DNA from: RGIG5952 sp045603485
GTDB lineage: Bacteria > Verrucomicrobiota > Kiritimatiellia > RFP12 > JAAYLN01
DNA: 21,479 nt
Direction: 5' to 3'
Assembly (NCBI GenBank): GCA_045603485.1
Contig: JAZUMF010000015.1
Coordinates: 1 to 21,479, forward strand
Shown here: positions 13,626-21,181 of the stretch, one piece after another
Layout of the letters: each line of letters begins with the position of its first letter
Numbering within the stretch: the first letter of the stretch is position 1
Program-made: the position numbers and the translations under genes
Notes under the pieces: model-generated
Database searches by the model: none
What the model was told of the DNA's origin: nothing
What the model saw: the letters and a program-made list of their open reading frames with translations, nothing else

Positions 13626-13654
13626 TTGACGGTTACGGGGCAATTGTGTAGAAT
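13626..13654 (+). promoter_or_regulatory. Promoter of the fucokinase-like gene, leaderless geometry
   Basis: TTGACG (13626-13631) and TAGAAT (13649-13654) are spaced exactly 17 bp, both 5/6 matches. The ATG at 13663 is only eight bases after the -10 box, so the transcript would begin at or within two bases of the start codon. No ribosome site is present. Confidence 0.65.
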
Positions 13655-13662
13655 GGTTCCAT

Positions 13663-14721
13663 ATGGGAATATGGCGCAAAGAATCTGTAGTTGTGGAGAA
13701 GCCGCTGCGTATTGATTTTGCAGGCGGCTGGAGCGATACTCCACCAATTTGCTTTAAGATGGGCGGTTGCGTGCTGAACGGCGCAATCTCTCTCGGCAGT
13801 CTTTTGCCGGTTCGGGCAGAGGTCGCGCAAATCGACAAAAATCTTGTAATCGTTGAAAGCGTCGATCTGAAAAAGAAGGGCACGCTTTCATCGATTGAGG
13901 AGCTTCACGACCACAGCAACCCGGCCGATTGGATGGCTTTAGTGAAGAGCGCGCTGGTTGTCATAGGCTACGATTTTTCATGGGGCGGGTGTTTTATCCG
14001 TATTTCAGCCGATGTTCCCAAGGGGAGCGGCTTGGGCACCAGTTCGATTTTGGGCGCCGCGCTGCTTGAGGCCTTGGCTCTTATGCGTGGCGAATGCGCG
14101 GATTGGCGGATAACCGCTTCCCGCGTTTTGCTGCTTGAGCAGGAGATGGGTACCGGCGGAGGCTGGCAGGATCAGGTGGGCGCGCTGCTCCCTGGGGTCA
14201 AGTTGCTTGAAACCAATCCCGGCAAGAGGCAGAGAATATCCGTTACGCAGCTTGACGACTCCGCGATACTTGATTTTTCAAAATTCCTTGATGAGCGCGC
14301 GCTTCTCCTTTTTACAGGCAGAAAAAGAATGGCGCGCAATGTGCTTCGCGGCGTCGTCAGATTTTTTGACGAAAACCCCGACGGCTTCGCCACTGAAATC
14401 ATCTCGACAATCAAAAAGGATGCGAGAGATGCGTTTGACGCCATAAAAAACCGCGACTGGGAAAAATTCTGCGCGACTCTGAATGCCTATTGGCTCAACA
14501 AGAAAGCACTTGACCCAGGCAGTACGAATCCTTTGGTTGAGTCTATAATCGCCAGAATCGCTCCTTGGACAAGTGCCGTTTCGCTTTGCGGCGCCGGCGG
14601 CGGGGGTTTTATGCTTATTATCGCTAGAGACGGCCGTCAGCGCGACAAGATACGCTCCTCGTTTGAGCGTTTCCCTCCTGTCCGCGGTGCGAAGTGTTTT
14701 GATTTCAGCCTTATTTTTTGA
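13663..14721 (+). CDS. Stand-alone L-fucokinase-like GHMP kinase
   Basis: The 352 residues align with the C-terminal kinase half of the bifunctional fucokinase/GDP-fucose pyrophosphorylases (plant FKGP, Bacteroides Fkp). Key motifs are RIDFAGGWSDTPPIC (16-30), the GHMP ATP loop PKGSGLGTSSI, the characteristic GTGGGWQDQVGALLPG, and GAGGGGF near the end. The related heptose-7-phosphate kinase HddA has a different first motif (FGGGTD), so fucokinase is the better match; other sugars are not excluded. It would phosphorylate the anomeric carbon of the sugar in the cytoplasm. The guanylyltransferase half of the bifunctional enzymes is absent, and upstream is a divergent gene. An EamA transporter follows after 34 bases. 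The mRNA is probably leaderless. Confidence 0.85.
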   Translation: MGIWRKESVVVEKPLRIDFAGGWSDTPPICFKMGGCVLNGAISLGSLLPVRAEVAQIDKNLVIVESVDLKKKGTLSSIEELHDHSNPADWMALVKSALVVIGYDFSWGGCFIRISADVPKGSGLGTSSILGAALLEALALMRGECADWRITASRVLLLEQEMGTGGGWQDQVGALLPGVKLLETNPGKRQRISVTQLDDSAILDFSKFLDERALLLFTGRKRMARNVLRGVVRFFDENPDGFATEIISTIKKDARDAFDAIKNRDWEKFCATLNAYWLNKKALDPGSTNPLVESIIARIAPWTSAVSLCGAGGGGFMLIIARDGRQRDKIRSSFERFPPVRGAKCFDFSLIF

Positions 14722-14755
14722 CGAGTAGTTTTATCTTTTAGGGTATTGAGGTTTT

Positions 14756-15694
14756 ATGCATACAATCGGATATCTGTGCGCCGCCTTTACAGTCTTTTCA
14801 TGGGGCATCACATTTGTTTCAACGAGAGCGTTGCTCTCTGATTTCTCATCTTTGGAGATATTGTTCGTCCGTTTTTTCATGGCATATCTTGTCCTGTGGC
14901 TGTTGGCTCCCAGACGTCTCAAGCTTGAGTCATGGAAGGAGGAGGGGTATTTTGCGCTTGCCGGTCTTACAGGCGCAACCATCTATCAAATGCTCGAGAA
15001 TATGGCGATAGAATATGCCAATGCCTCAAATGTCGTAAGTATTATCGTTTCCGTAAGCCCGATGTTCACGGCTCTCGTCTGCCAGGCCTTTTTGAAGGAA
15101 AAGGTCTTATCGTGGCGGTTTGGCGCAGGCTTTGTCATTGCAATGCTCGGTGTCGCCTTTGTCTGCTTCAACGGCAATATCTCATTTCAAGGTGACGGCG
15201 GAATGCCCATCAATCCCTTAGGATGCCTTCTTGCCATTGCCGGTGCGGCATGCTGGGGATTTTACGGCTTGTCGATCGGCTTGATGAACGGCCGCAATTA
15301 CCCGCAGCTTTTAGCATTGCGCAGAATGTTTTTCTATTCGCTTGTTTTTATGATTCCTTTTTTGGCATACGGCATAATTGCCGCTCCGCCATCAGGTTCG
15401 GATTTTTCCGTAAACCTTACAGCTGCGGACAATATCGAGCGTTTTTCAGATTGGAAGAATTGGCTGAATCATCTCTTCCTTGGTGTTATTGCAAGTGCGG
15501 TCAGCTTCGCGACATGGAACTACGCCTGCAAGATTCTCGGTACCGTCAGGGTTAATCTCGGTATGTATATCTCACCTGTCGTAACCGTTGTTTTTGCATT
15601 TTTATTCCTGGGAGAGCGTCTTTCGCCGATGGGTATTCTCGGGTCGTTTTTGACCATTGCCGGTGTCGTAATCTCCGATTGGAAAAAGTCCTAG
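14756..15694 (+). CDS. EamA/DMT-superfamily transporter
   Basis: A 312-residue inner-membrane protein with about ten hydrophobic segments in two related halves, the layout of two EamA repeats. The first half starts FTVFSWGITFVSTRALL and the second AIAGAACWGFYGLSIGL. The conserved end YISPVVTVVFAFLFLGERLS is followed by a short basic tail DWKKS. A GAGG stretch a few bases before the ATG serves as ribosome site. It lies 34 bases after the fucokinase-like gene and is probably co-transcribed. EamA members export amino acids, nucleobases or sugar conjugates; the substrate is not predictable. No terminator hairpin is seen after it. Confidence 0.9.
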   Translation: MHTIGYLCAAFTVFSWGITFVSTRALLSDFSSLEILFVRFFMAYLVLWLLAPRRLKLESWKEEGYFALAGLTGATIYQMLENMAIEYANASNVVSIIVSVSPMFTALVCQAFLKEKVLSWRFGAGFVIAMLGVAFVCFNGNISFQGDGGMPINPLGCLLAIAGAACWGFYGLSIGLMNGRNYPQLLALRRMFFYSLVFMIPFLAYGIIAAPPSGSDFSVNLTAADNIERFSDWKNWLNHLFLGVIASAVSFATWNYACKILGTVRVNLGMYISPVVTVVFAFLFLGERLSPMGILGSFLTIAGVVISDWKKS

Positions 15695-15716
15695 TTTCAA
15701 AAAAAATAAATAGTGA

Positions 15717-15745
15717 TTGACGATTTTGAAAAATTAGTGCATAAT
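15717..15745 (+). promoter_or_regulatory. Upstream promoter P1 of tRNA-Phe-tpiA-secG
   Basis: TTGACG (15717-15722), 17 bp, CATAAT (15740-15745). The same two hexamers at the same spacing recur 99 bp downstream, and the first 11 bases (TTGACGATTTT) are identical in both. Confidence 0.6.
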
Positions 15746-15767
15746 ATATACATCAATGTTTGCGAGA

Positions 15768-15807
15768 TTGATGCCGACTTCTTCAACTTTTTAATATACG
15801 GCATCAA
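15768..15807. repeat. 9-bp perfect inverted repeat between the two promoters
   Basis: TTGATGCCG (15768-15776) and CGGCATCAA (15799-15807) are exact reverse complements, 22 bases apart, in the leader of the P1 transcript and just upstream of the P2 -35 box. It could be an operator or a leader hairpin. There is no T-tract immediately after, so it is not a standard terminator. Confidence 0.5.
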
Positions 15808-15815
15808 CTTTCCAG

Positions 15816-15844
15816 TTGACGATTTTTAGAATTTGTTGCATAAT
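15816..15844 (+). promoter_or_regulatory. Downstream promoter P2 of tRNA-Phe-tpiA-secG
   Basis: TTGACG (15816-15821), 17 bp, CATAAT (15839-15844). Initiation near 15851 would put about 45 bases before the mature tRNA. Confidence 0.65.
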
Positions 15845-15895
15845 AGATGGAACAAGTTTTGATGGAATTGAGATTCGCTTGATTCCTAAATTTGT

Positions 15896-15971
15896 GGCGA
15901 GGTAGCTCAGTTGGTAGAGCAGGGGACTGAAAATCCCCGTGTCGGGGGTTCGATTCCCTTCCTTGCCACCA
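15896..15971 (+). tRNA. tRNA-Phe (GAA)
   Basis: A 76-base cloverleaf. The acceptor stem is GGCGAGG/CCTTGCC with one G-T pair. The D stem is GCTC/GAGC, and the anticodon stem is GGGGA/TCCCC with loop CTGAAAA, placing GAA at 15929-15931. The T arm has TTCGATT, the discriminator is A, and CCA is encoded. tpiA starts 27 bases later, so the tRNA and the mRNA are probably made on one transcript and need processing. Confidence 0.97.
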
Positions 15972-15998
15972 TTCTTTTTCAAATGAGGTAAAATCGTC

Positions 15999-16754
15999 AT
16001 GCGCAGAAAAATTGTTGCTGGTAACTGGAAGATGAACAAGACTCCTGCAGAGGCAAAGGTCCTCGCAGAAGAAATCAATGCCGCTCTCGGAGCCGAAGCT
16101 TGCCCCGTTGAGGTCGTTGTTTGCCCCCCTGCTATTGATCTCCCCATCGTGACTGAAGCCCTCAAGGGTTCACAGATTGGTGTTGGCGCTCAGAATATGC
16201 ACAACGAGCCAAAGGGTGCCTACACCGGCGAAATCGCCGCTGATATGCTTCTTGAGCTCGGCGTCAAGTACACGATTCTCGGTCACAGTGAGCGTCGTAC
16301 CTACTTTGCAGATACAGATGCAACGGTAAATGCAAAGACTAAGGCAGCTCTCGCCGCAGGTCTTATCCCTATAGTTTGCGTTGGCGAAACTCTCGAAGAG
16401 CGTGAGTCAGGTCGTACAGACGAGGTCGTCGCCGGTCAGGTTCGCGGTAGCCTTGCTGATCTCGGCGCCGACATCGCCAAGGTTGTCGTTGCTTATGAGC
16501 CTGTTTGGGCAATCGGTACAGGTAAGACCGCTACCCCTGCTCAGGCACAGGAGGTTCATGCTCTTATCCGCCGCACTCTCGCAGAGATGTCTGACGGTGC
16601 TACAGCAGAGACCATCCGCATTCAGTATGGCGGCAGCATGAAGCCCGAAAATGCCGCAGAGCTTATGTCTCAGCCTGATATCGACGGCGGTCTTATCGGT
16701 GGTGCCGCTCTCAAGGCTGATTCCTTCATCGCAATCGTCAAAGCAGGTTGCTAA
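15999..16754 (+). CDS. tpiA: Triosephosphate isomerase
   Basis: This interconverts dihydroxyacetone phosphate and glyceraldehyde 3-phosphate in glycolysis and gluconeogenesis. The 251 residues match the family. The active-site residues are all present: N9 and K11 in GNWKMNK, H96 in ILGHSERR, E167 in AYEPVWAIGTGKTATP (with the mobile loop 6), then YGGS and GLIGGAAL phosphate-binding segments. GAGGT precedes the ATG by about ten bases. It lies between tRNA-Phe and secG in one unit, a tpiA-secG linkage seen in many bacteria. Confidence 0.97.
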   Translation: MRRKIVAGNWKMNKTPAEAKVLAEEINAALGAEACPVEVVVCPPAIDLPIVTEALKGSQIGVGAQNMHNEPKGAYTGEIAADMLLELGVKYTILGHSERRTYFADTDATVNAKTKAALAAGLIPIVCVGETLEERESGRTDEVVAGQVRGSLADLGADIAKVVVAYEPVWAIGTGKTATPAQAQEVHALIRRTLAEMSDGATAETIRIQYGGSMKPENAAELMSQPDIDGGLIGGAALKADSFIAIVKAGC

Positions 16755-16797
16755 GGCGGTTGTCAGATAATCAATAACCTAAAAACGGAGTAATCCT

Positions 16798-17232
16798 ATG
16801 GCAGTTTTAACCACAATCTTGCAGATTTTGCTTGTACTGGTAAGTGTCTTGCTCGTCTGTGTCATATTGCTACAGCGTAACAAGGGTGCCGGTGCCGGTG
16901 TTACCTTCGGAGGTGCTGGTGAGGCTGTCTTCGGTGCAGACATGGGTAATGTCTTGACCCGTTCAACGGTTGTTCTAGGTTGTCTCTTTCTCGCTATTGT
17001 GCTCGCACTTTCAATTATTGCCGCGCGTGGCAGTGCTTCTAGTACGGGCTCTATAATGGATGGCGTTAAAACCAAGACTACTAATCAGCAGACTCTTTCG
17101 GATGCCGCTGCAGGTGCTCTTGACGCTACAGCCGCTGATGTGCCGGCTCCGGCCGCAGAGGCAGAAGCCGCTGCTCCGGCTGCGGAAGCCGCCGATGCGG
17201 AAGCTGCAGCTCCGGCTCCAGCCGCAAATTAA
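16798..17232 (+). CDS. secG: Preprotein translocase subunit SecG, Ala/Pro-rich tail
   Basis: SecG is the small accessory subunit of the SecYEG channel in the inner membrane. It has two membrane segments (about 3-25 and 54-75) joined by the family loop LLQRNKGAGAGVTFGGAGEAVFG. At 144 residues it is longer than usual (about 75-110). The extra is a low-complexity C-terminal tail of Ala, Pro, Glu and Asp from about residue 103. CGGAG lies about ten bases before the ATG. tpiA is 43 bases upstream, and a strong terminator follows 12 bases after the stop. Confidence 0.94.
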   Translation: MAVLTTILQILLVLVSVLLVCVILLQRNKGAGAGVTFGGAGEAVFGADMGNVLTRSTVVLGCLFLAIVLALSIIAARGSASSTGSIMDGVKTKTTNQQTLSDAAAGALDATAADVPAPAAEAEAAAPAAEAADAEAAAPAPAAN

Positions 17233-17244
17233 GAGACTATCTGT

Positions 17245-17279
17245 AAAAAAGGGCGCGACCGGTTGGTTGCGCCTTTTTT
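17245..17279 (+). terminator. Rho-independent terminator after secG
   Basis: Stem GGCGCGACC (17252-17260) with GGTTGCGCC (17265-17273), loop GGTT, one G-T pair, preceded by an A-run and followed by TTTTTT (17274-17279). It closes the tRNA-Phe-tpiA-secG unit. The flanking A and T runs also make it plausible on the other strand. Confidence 0.9.
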
Positions 17280-17295
17280 GTTTTCAGGGTGGATT

Positions 17296-18087
17296 ATGGA
17301 AAAAGAATTACGCCAAATGCAAGAACGATATTGGAATGGACTCTCCAATCAGTATCAGAAGATTATGCAGATTTCTCTTGAGGATTTTCACTATGGGCCT
17401 CAGATACCTGGAGAAAGCGTACTTAAGTTATTGCCGCCGTTAAAAAAGGGAATGAAGGCATTAGAGTTAGGAGCCGGCGGAGCTCAAAATTCGATCTATC
17501 TGGCAAAGCAGGGACTTCTGTGCACCGCATTCGATATATCGGAAAATCAATTGCGGCACGCTAAAAAAAATGCAAACAAGGCGGGCGTGGATATTTCATT
17601 TGAATGTACGCCAATTGAGCAGTTCTTAAACCATACTGACGGCAAGTATGAGTTGATACATTCCTCTCACGCCTTTGAGTTTATCGAAAATCCCGCCAAA
17701 ACAATTCTAGAGTGCGCATCAGTTTTAGCGCCAGATGGTTCTTTGGTAATTTCAACGGTTCACCCGCTTTACAATGGCGATTGGGTTGAAAATCTCGATG
17801 AGGACGGCAATCCCGACGGGATGGGACTCTTTCTGAAAAATTACTTTACTCCGCCAGACGATATCCGCTATAAACGCGGCAAGGTAGATGTGATTTCTCG
17901 CGCATATCCTATTTCTGCCTGGTTCAACTGGTTTAGAGCGGCGGGACTTGAGGTTACCGCTATATCAGAGCCGGCCGGTCTGCCAGCGACCGAAACGCCC
18001 CCATACACCAATGAAGATTGGGCTGATACCGAAGGCGAACTGGAAGCGATTCCCGGAACCTTAATTGTTGTCGGCAGACTTAAGTAG
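17296..18087 (+). CDS. Class I SAM-dependent methyltransferase
   Basis: 263 residues with a Rossmann methyltransferase core: motif I ALELGAGGAQN (55-65), the acidic residue ending strand 2 in CTAFDIS, motif IV-like YELIHSSHAFEFI, and post-motif LAPDGSLVIST. A long insertion and C-terminal part (from about 160) with a Trp-rich SAWFNWFRAAGLEV segment would form the substrate side. The substrate is unknown; the general look is that of small-molecule methyltransferases. The ATG at 17296 has GGGTGGA just upstream and lies only 16 bases after the secG terminator, leaving no room for a separate promoter. Expression may rely on read-through. It is convergent with xseA, 54 bases apart, without a visible terminator. 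Confidence 0.85.
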   Translation: MEKELRQMQERYWNGLSNQYQKIMQISLEDFHYGPQIPGESVLKLLPPLKKGMKALELGAGGAQNSIYLAKQGLLCTAFDISENQLRHAKKNANKAGVDISFECTPIEQFLNHTDGKYELIHSSHAFEFIENPAKTILECASVLAPDGSLVISTVHPLYNGDWVENLDEDGNPDGMGLFLKNYFTPPDDIRYKRGKVDVISRAYPISAWFNWFRAAGLEVTAISEPAGLPATETPPYTNEDWADTEGELEAIPGTLIVVGRLK

Positions 18088-18141
18088 TCGCTTTATAAGG
18101 CTGCGGGTTGAAGGGATTGGAGCGATAAAAGGGGTAGAGGT

Positions 18142-19575
18142 TTATGTAGTTAAATCAAAGAGGGTGGGGGCGTCGTTGCCGTCTTGAGCTTTTTTTTGGC
18201 GAGGGCGTTGAGGTGTTATGCCGCCTACCGTCGACTTAACGGTTTCTCCACCTGAAAGGCGCGTTGTAAGTATTGTGCCGTCGGGAGCGTCAGAGGCCTT
18301 TCTTAGGGCTGTGCCGTCTTGCAGGAGGGTAATGCTGTAGCCGCGCTCGAGGACTGCCAACGGGCTTAGTGCTGTGAGCTGTTTGGCAGTCGCCTGGAGC
18401 CTGCTTTGCCGTCTTTCGATACTGCGCTCAAGAGCCTGCGTCAGCCGCGTCCCTAAATTTTCAAGGCGTCCTTTGATTTCGGGGATGATTTGAGCCTTTT
18501 TTACCTCTAATGCCGTAGAGGCATTCGCGAGCCGTTCACGATAGCAATTGGTTGTGTCGGTCATCGAGGAGAGCATTGCCTGTTCGAGGGCGTCGACACG
18601 CTGCATATAGGACTCGACTGCATGGGCGGGCTCTGCAAAGACGCGATTTTTAACAACGGCGGCATAGCGCGTTTTGATGTTGTTCAGTGTCGCGGCAAGA
18701 AGTGTTTCCGAGCGTTCGGCAAGGCGTGATACATCGCGTTCAAAATCTGCCTTTGGTCTGACGAGCTGTTCGGCGGCTGCGGACGGAGTCGGCGCACGAA
18801 GGTCCGCGACGAAATCGCAGATTGTAAAGTCGGTTTCGTGGCCTACGCCTGAGATTACGGGAATCTCCGCTTCAAAGATTGCTCTTGCGACGATTTCTTC
18901 GTTGAAGCACCAAAGCTCTTCCATGCTTCCGCCGCCGCGCATAACGACAATTACTTCGCGCGGAGGAAGGTCTGTCAGGATAGTCTTGCCGACTTCTCCG
19001 AGGAGGCGAACACCGCTTGCTATTTCTTCTGCCGCGCCTTCACCTTGAACCTTTGCAGGGGCTATGAGTATGTCGATATTCGGGTATCGGCGTGACAATA
19101 CATTTAGAAAATCGCGTATGACGGAGCCTGTCGGAGAGGTTACGACGCCTATGTGTCGCGGTAAGAGCGGCAGAGCCTTTTTATGCCCTTGCGCGAAAAG
19201 CCCTTCAGCCTCGAGCCTGCGTTTCATCTCTTCGAATTTTACCGCCAGATCTCCAATGCCGATATCAACAACGGTTGTCGCGATTATCTGGTAACGGCTT
19301 GTTCCGGCAAATGACGACAGCTTGCCTTCTACGCGGACCTTTTTGCCGTTTTCAATGCGGAGCCTGAGTGATGCGGCTCGTCCCGAAAAGAGGACTATGT
19401 TGATTCGGGACTGGGCGTCTTTAAGGGAAAAATAGTGATGTCCGGAGCTGTTTGCCCCGCGATAATCGGTAACTTCTCCCTCAATTTCGACATTGCCGAA
19501 GGTCCGCTCGAGATGATTGCGGATGAGCGTTGAGATTTCAGTTACGCTGAAGGGTTTTCCGGTAGGACTAATCAC
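18142..19575 (-). CDS. xseA: Exodeoxyribonuclease VII large subunit
   Basis: The catalytic large subunit of exonuclease VII, which degrades single-stranded DNA from both ends. The 477 residues show an N-terminal OB fold (VEIEGEVTDYRG...SSGHHYFSLKD), then the catalytic domain with GVVTSPTGSVIRDFLNV, VMRGGGSMEELWCFN and SGVGHETDFTICDFVADLRAPTPSAAAE. A long coiled coil follows, then the C-terminal ALSPLAVLERGYSI segment. The start is GTG at 19573-19575, with AGGGGA eight bases upstream; no ATG lies close. That ribosome site sits in the 3' arm of the hairpin following nagA. The small subunit gene xseB is not adjacent. Confidence 0.95.
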   Translation of the reverse strand: MISPTGKPFSVTEISTLIRNHLERTFGNVEIEGEVTDYRGANSSGHHYFSLKDAQSRINIVLFSGRAASLRLRIENGKKVRVEGKLSSFAGTSRYQIIATTVVDIGIGDLAVKFEEMKRRLEAEGLFAQGHKKALPLLPRHIGVVTSPTGSVIRDFLNVLSRRYPNIDILIAPAKVQGEGAAEEIASGVRLLGEVGKTILTDLPPREVIVVMRGGGSMEELWCFNEEIVARAIFEAEIPVISGVGHETDFTICDFVADLRAPTPSAAAEQLVRPKADFERDVSRLAERSETLLAATLNNIKTRYAAVVKNRVFAEPAHAVESYMQRVDALEQAMLSSMTDTTNCYRERLANASTALEVKKAQIIPEIKGRLENLGTRLTQALERSIERRQSRLQATAKQLTALSPLAVLERGYSITLLQDGTALRKASDAPDGTILTTRLSGGETVKSTVGGITPQRPRQKKAQDGNDAPTLFDLTT

Positions 19576-19583
19576 AATAAAAA

Positions 19584-19610
19584 TCCCCTAGGGGTATTTT
19601 CCCTAGGGGG
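19584..19610 (-). terminator. Hairpin after nagA overlapping the xseA ribosome site
   Basis: On the minus strand CCCCTAGGG (19601-19609) pairs with CCCTAGGGG (19585-19593) across a 7-base loop and is followed by ATTTTTATT, the form of a rho-independent terminator for nagA. The 3' arm and next base supply AGGGGA (19584-19589), the only good ribosome site for the xseA GTG at 19575. Forming the hairpin should hide it. It may therefore act both as terminator and as translational block. Confidence 0.7.
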
Positions 19611-19626
19611 CTTGTTTTGGGGGTAA

Positions 19627-20781
19627 TTAGATACGCTTTTCGCCACCGACAAATACGGCCTTGACATCAAGGTCTTCTTTGCCGAGAACGACGAGGTCGG
19701 CGAAGAAGTCGGGCTCAATGCAGCCGAACTGATCGCCAAGACCAAGTTCTTCAGCCTGATTCCATGAGGTCGTCTGGATGACATCTTCAATCGGGAGACC
19801 TGTGACTTCAAGGACATTCTTGAGTGCGTCGTTCATACGGAGCATTGAGCCTGCAAGTGCGCCGTCCTTGGCGAGACGGGCTTCGCCGTTCTTGACGATT
19901 ACATCGAGGCCGCCGATTGATGACGGGCCGTCAGGGAGGTGTGAGGCGCGCATCGAGTCTGTGATAAGGAGAATGGACTCGATAGGCTTGCGGTCAAAGA
20001 CGAGCTGAATCATCGGTACGGAAACATGGACCTTATCGCAGATGATTTCAATTCTGACATCGTCATGGAGAAGACCTGCACCGACAAGACCGATATCACG
20101 ATGGTGCAATGGGGTCATCTGATTGCAGAAGTGTGTGAGGTGACGAAGACCTTTGCCGTATGCTTCACGGAAGGTCGCGTAGGTGCTCTTGCTGTGACCG
20201 CATGAGGGGACCACGCCATTCTCGAGAAGCTGCTGGGCAAAATCAATGCCGCCTTCTGTTTCTACGGCGTATGACATTTCAGAGATTGGAGCAATTGCCG
20301 CAAGGTCGAGAACCTCTTTGATGTCAGGTGTGCGGACATAGGCCGGATTTTGGGCGCCGAGACTTGTGGGATTGATGAACGGGCCTTCAAGATGTACTCC
20401 GGGCGTGCGGCAAAATTCTTCGGTCTCGCGGTATTTCGCTACGCGCTCCATCGTGTTGACGAGTGCGTCGTGGCCAAGTGTGAGGGTTGTCGGGAAGTAG
20501 CTTGTTACACCCTCTTCGAGCTTGGCCTTGCAGACTGCGGGAACTGAATTGGGGTCGTCGTCGGTGACTTCATAGCCAACTGCACCGTGAGCGTGGATAT
20601 CAAAGAAACCTGGGGCTACATAATCGCCCTTGGCGTCAAAGGTCCAATCGGCTTCAGGCATAGGTGTGCCGGGAGGCAGAACCTCGGCAATGACATCATC
20701 TTCTATAACGATTGTTGCACCGTCGATGCGAAGTCCCGGTGTGATAACTGTGGCATTTATAATGCGTCCGATTGTAGACAT
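19627..20781 (-). CDS. nagA: N-acetylglucosamine-6-phosphate deacetylase
   Basis: This removes acetyl from GlcNAc-6-phosphate to give glucosamine-6-phosphate, in amino-sugar catabolism and wall recycling. The 384 residues have the amidohydrolase barrel: HAHG (H63, H65), E132 in HLEGPF, H196 in CGHSKST, H217 in LRHLTHFCNQM, and the catalytic Asp275 in LLITDSM. The C-terminal GCIEPDFFADLVVL returns to the small beta domain. The start at 20781 is supported by AAGGAG seven bases upstream; an in-frame ATG at 20832 adds a poor extension. No nagB or regulator is in the window. xseA follows in the same direction after the hairpin. Confidence 0.94.
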   Translation of the reverse strand: MSTIGRIINATVITPGLRIDGATIVIEDDVIAEVLPPGTPMPEADWTFDAKGDYVAPGFFDIHAHGAVGYEVTDDDPNSVPAVCKAKLEEGVTSYFPTTLTLGHDALVNTMERVAKYRETEEFCRTPGVHLEGPFINPTSLGAQNPAYVRTPDIKEVLDLAAIAPISEMSYAVETEGGIDFAQQLLENGVVPSCGHSKSTYATFREAYGKGLRHLTHFCNQMTPLHHRDIGLVGAGLLHDDVRIEIICDKVHVSVPMIQLVFDRKPIESILLITDSMRASHLPDGPSSIGGLDVIVKNGEARLAKDGALAGSMLRMNDALKNVLEVTGLPIEDVIQTTSWNQAEELGLGDQFGCIEPDFFADLVVLGKEDLDVKAVFVGGEKRI

Positions 20782-20823
20782 GGTAATTCTCCTTTTGTCC
20801 TTGAAATAAAATCCTCTTTGTGT

Positions 20824-20852
20824 AAAATACACTCTACTCTAACCTATCACAA
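20824..20852 (-). promoter_or_regulatory. Putative promoter of nagA
   Basis: On the minus strand TTGTGA (20847-20852) and TATTTT (20824-20829) are 17 bp apart, giving a leader of about 35 bases before the ATG at 20781. Confidence 0.45.
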
Positions 20853-20884
20853 ATCGTATGTTTTTTGCAACCTGGATTCATAAT

Positions 20885-21094
20885 CTTTACGCCCTGAAAG
20901 TCTGATGTCTCACAAGTCCCATGTTTCGCGTCTCATGTCAACTTATGGCGAGGATTGATGGATTTTTAGATTCTGAGCGTATTGAGGAGGCTACAACTTT
21001 GGCATTTTTGATAGAAAAGTAAAAGTGAGATTACAGTGCGGAACAAAAAAGTGGGGGAAGACCTTTGCGTTTGGGTGATGGGAAAAGATGGTTA
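20885..21094. other. Non-coding stretch with iterated TCTCATGT-like motif
   Basis: At 20901-20938 three related octamers (TCTGATGT, TCCCATGT, TCTCATGT) are spaced 16 and 14 bp, a relative of the inverse motif at 3916-3943. After that only very short open frames are seen (a 25-codon one from 20945 without a ribosome site). Nothing else is recognisable; it may be decayed coding DNA. Confidence 0.4.
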
Positions 21095-21181
21095 GTTTGC
21101 AAGTAGAATCAGTTTGATAGTTTGCGAGTTTGACAGTTTTTTCACGCGGCGAAACTCCTTAACTCCCAATATCCTCTTCTC
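21095..21181. repeat. 87-bp copy of the Q/R repeat, identical to 3818-3904
   Basis: All 87 bases match 3818-3904, starting GTTTGCAAGTAGAATCAG and ending ATCCTCTTCTC. Identity stops sharply on both sides. On the right the sequence passes straight into a RhuM-like coding remnant. Perfect identity over 17 kb suggests recent duplication or ongoing conversion. Confidence 0.88.

Noticed and set aside
20782..20832. Upstream ATG start for nagA
   Set aside because: The added residues overlap the promoter/leader, and AAGGAG is placed for the ATG at 20781.
20945..21022. 25-codon open frame starting MARIDGFLDSERIEE
   Set aside because: No ribosome site and too short. It may be a coding relic but cannot be supported.
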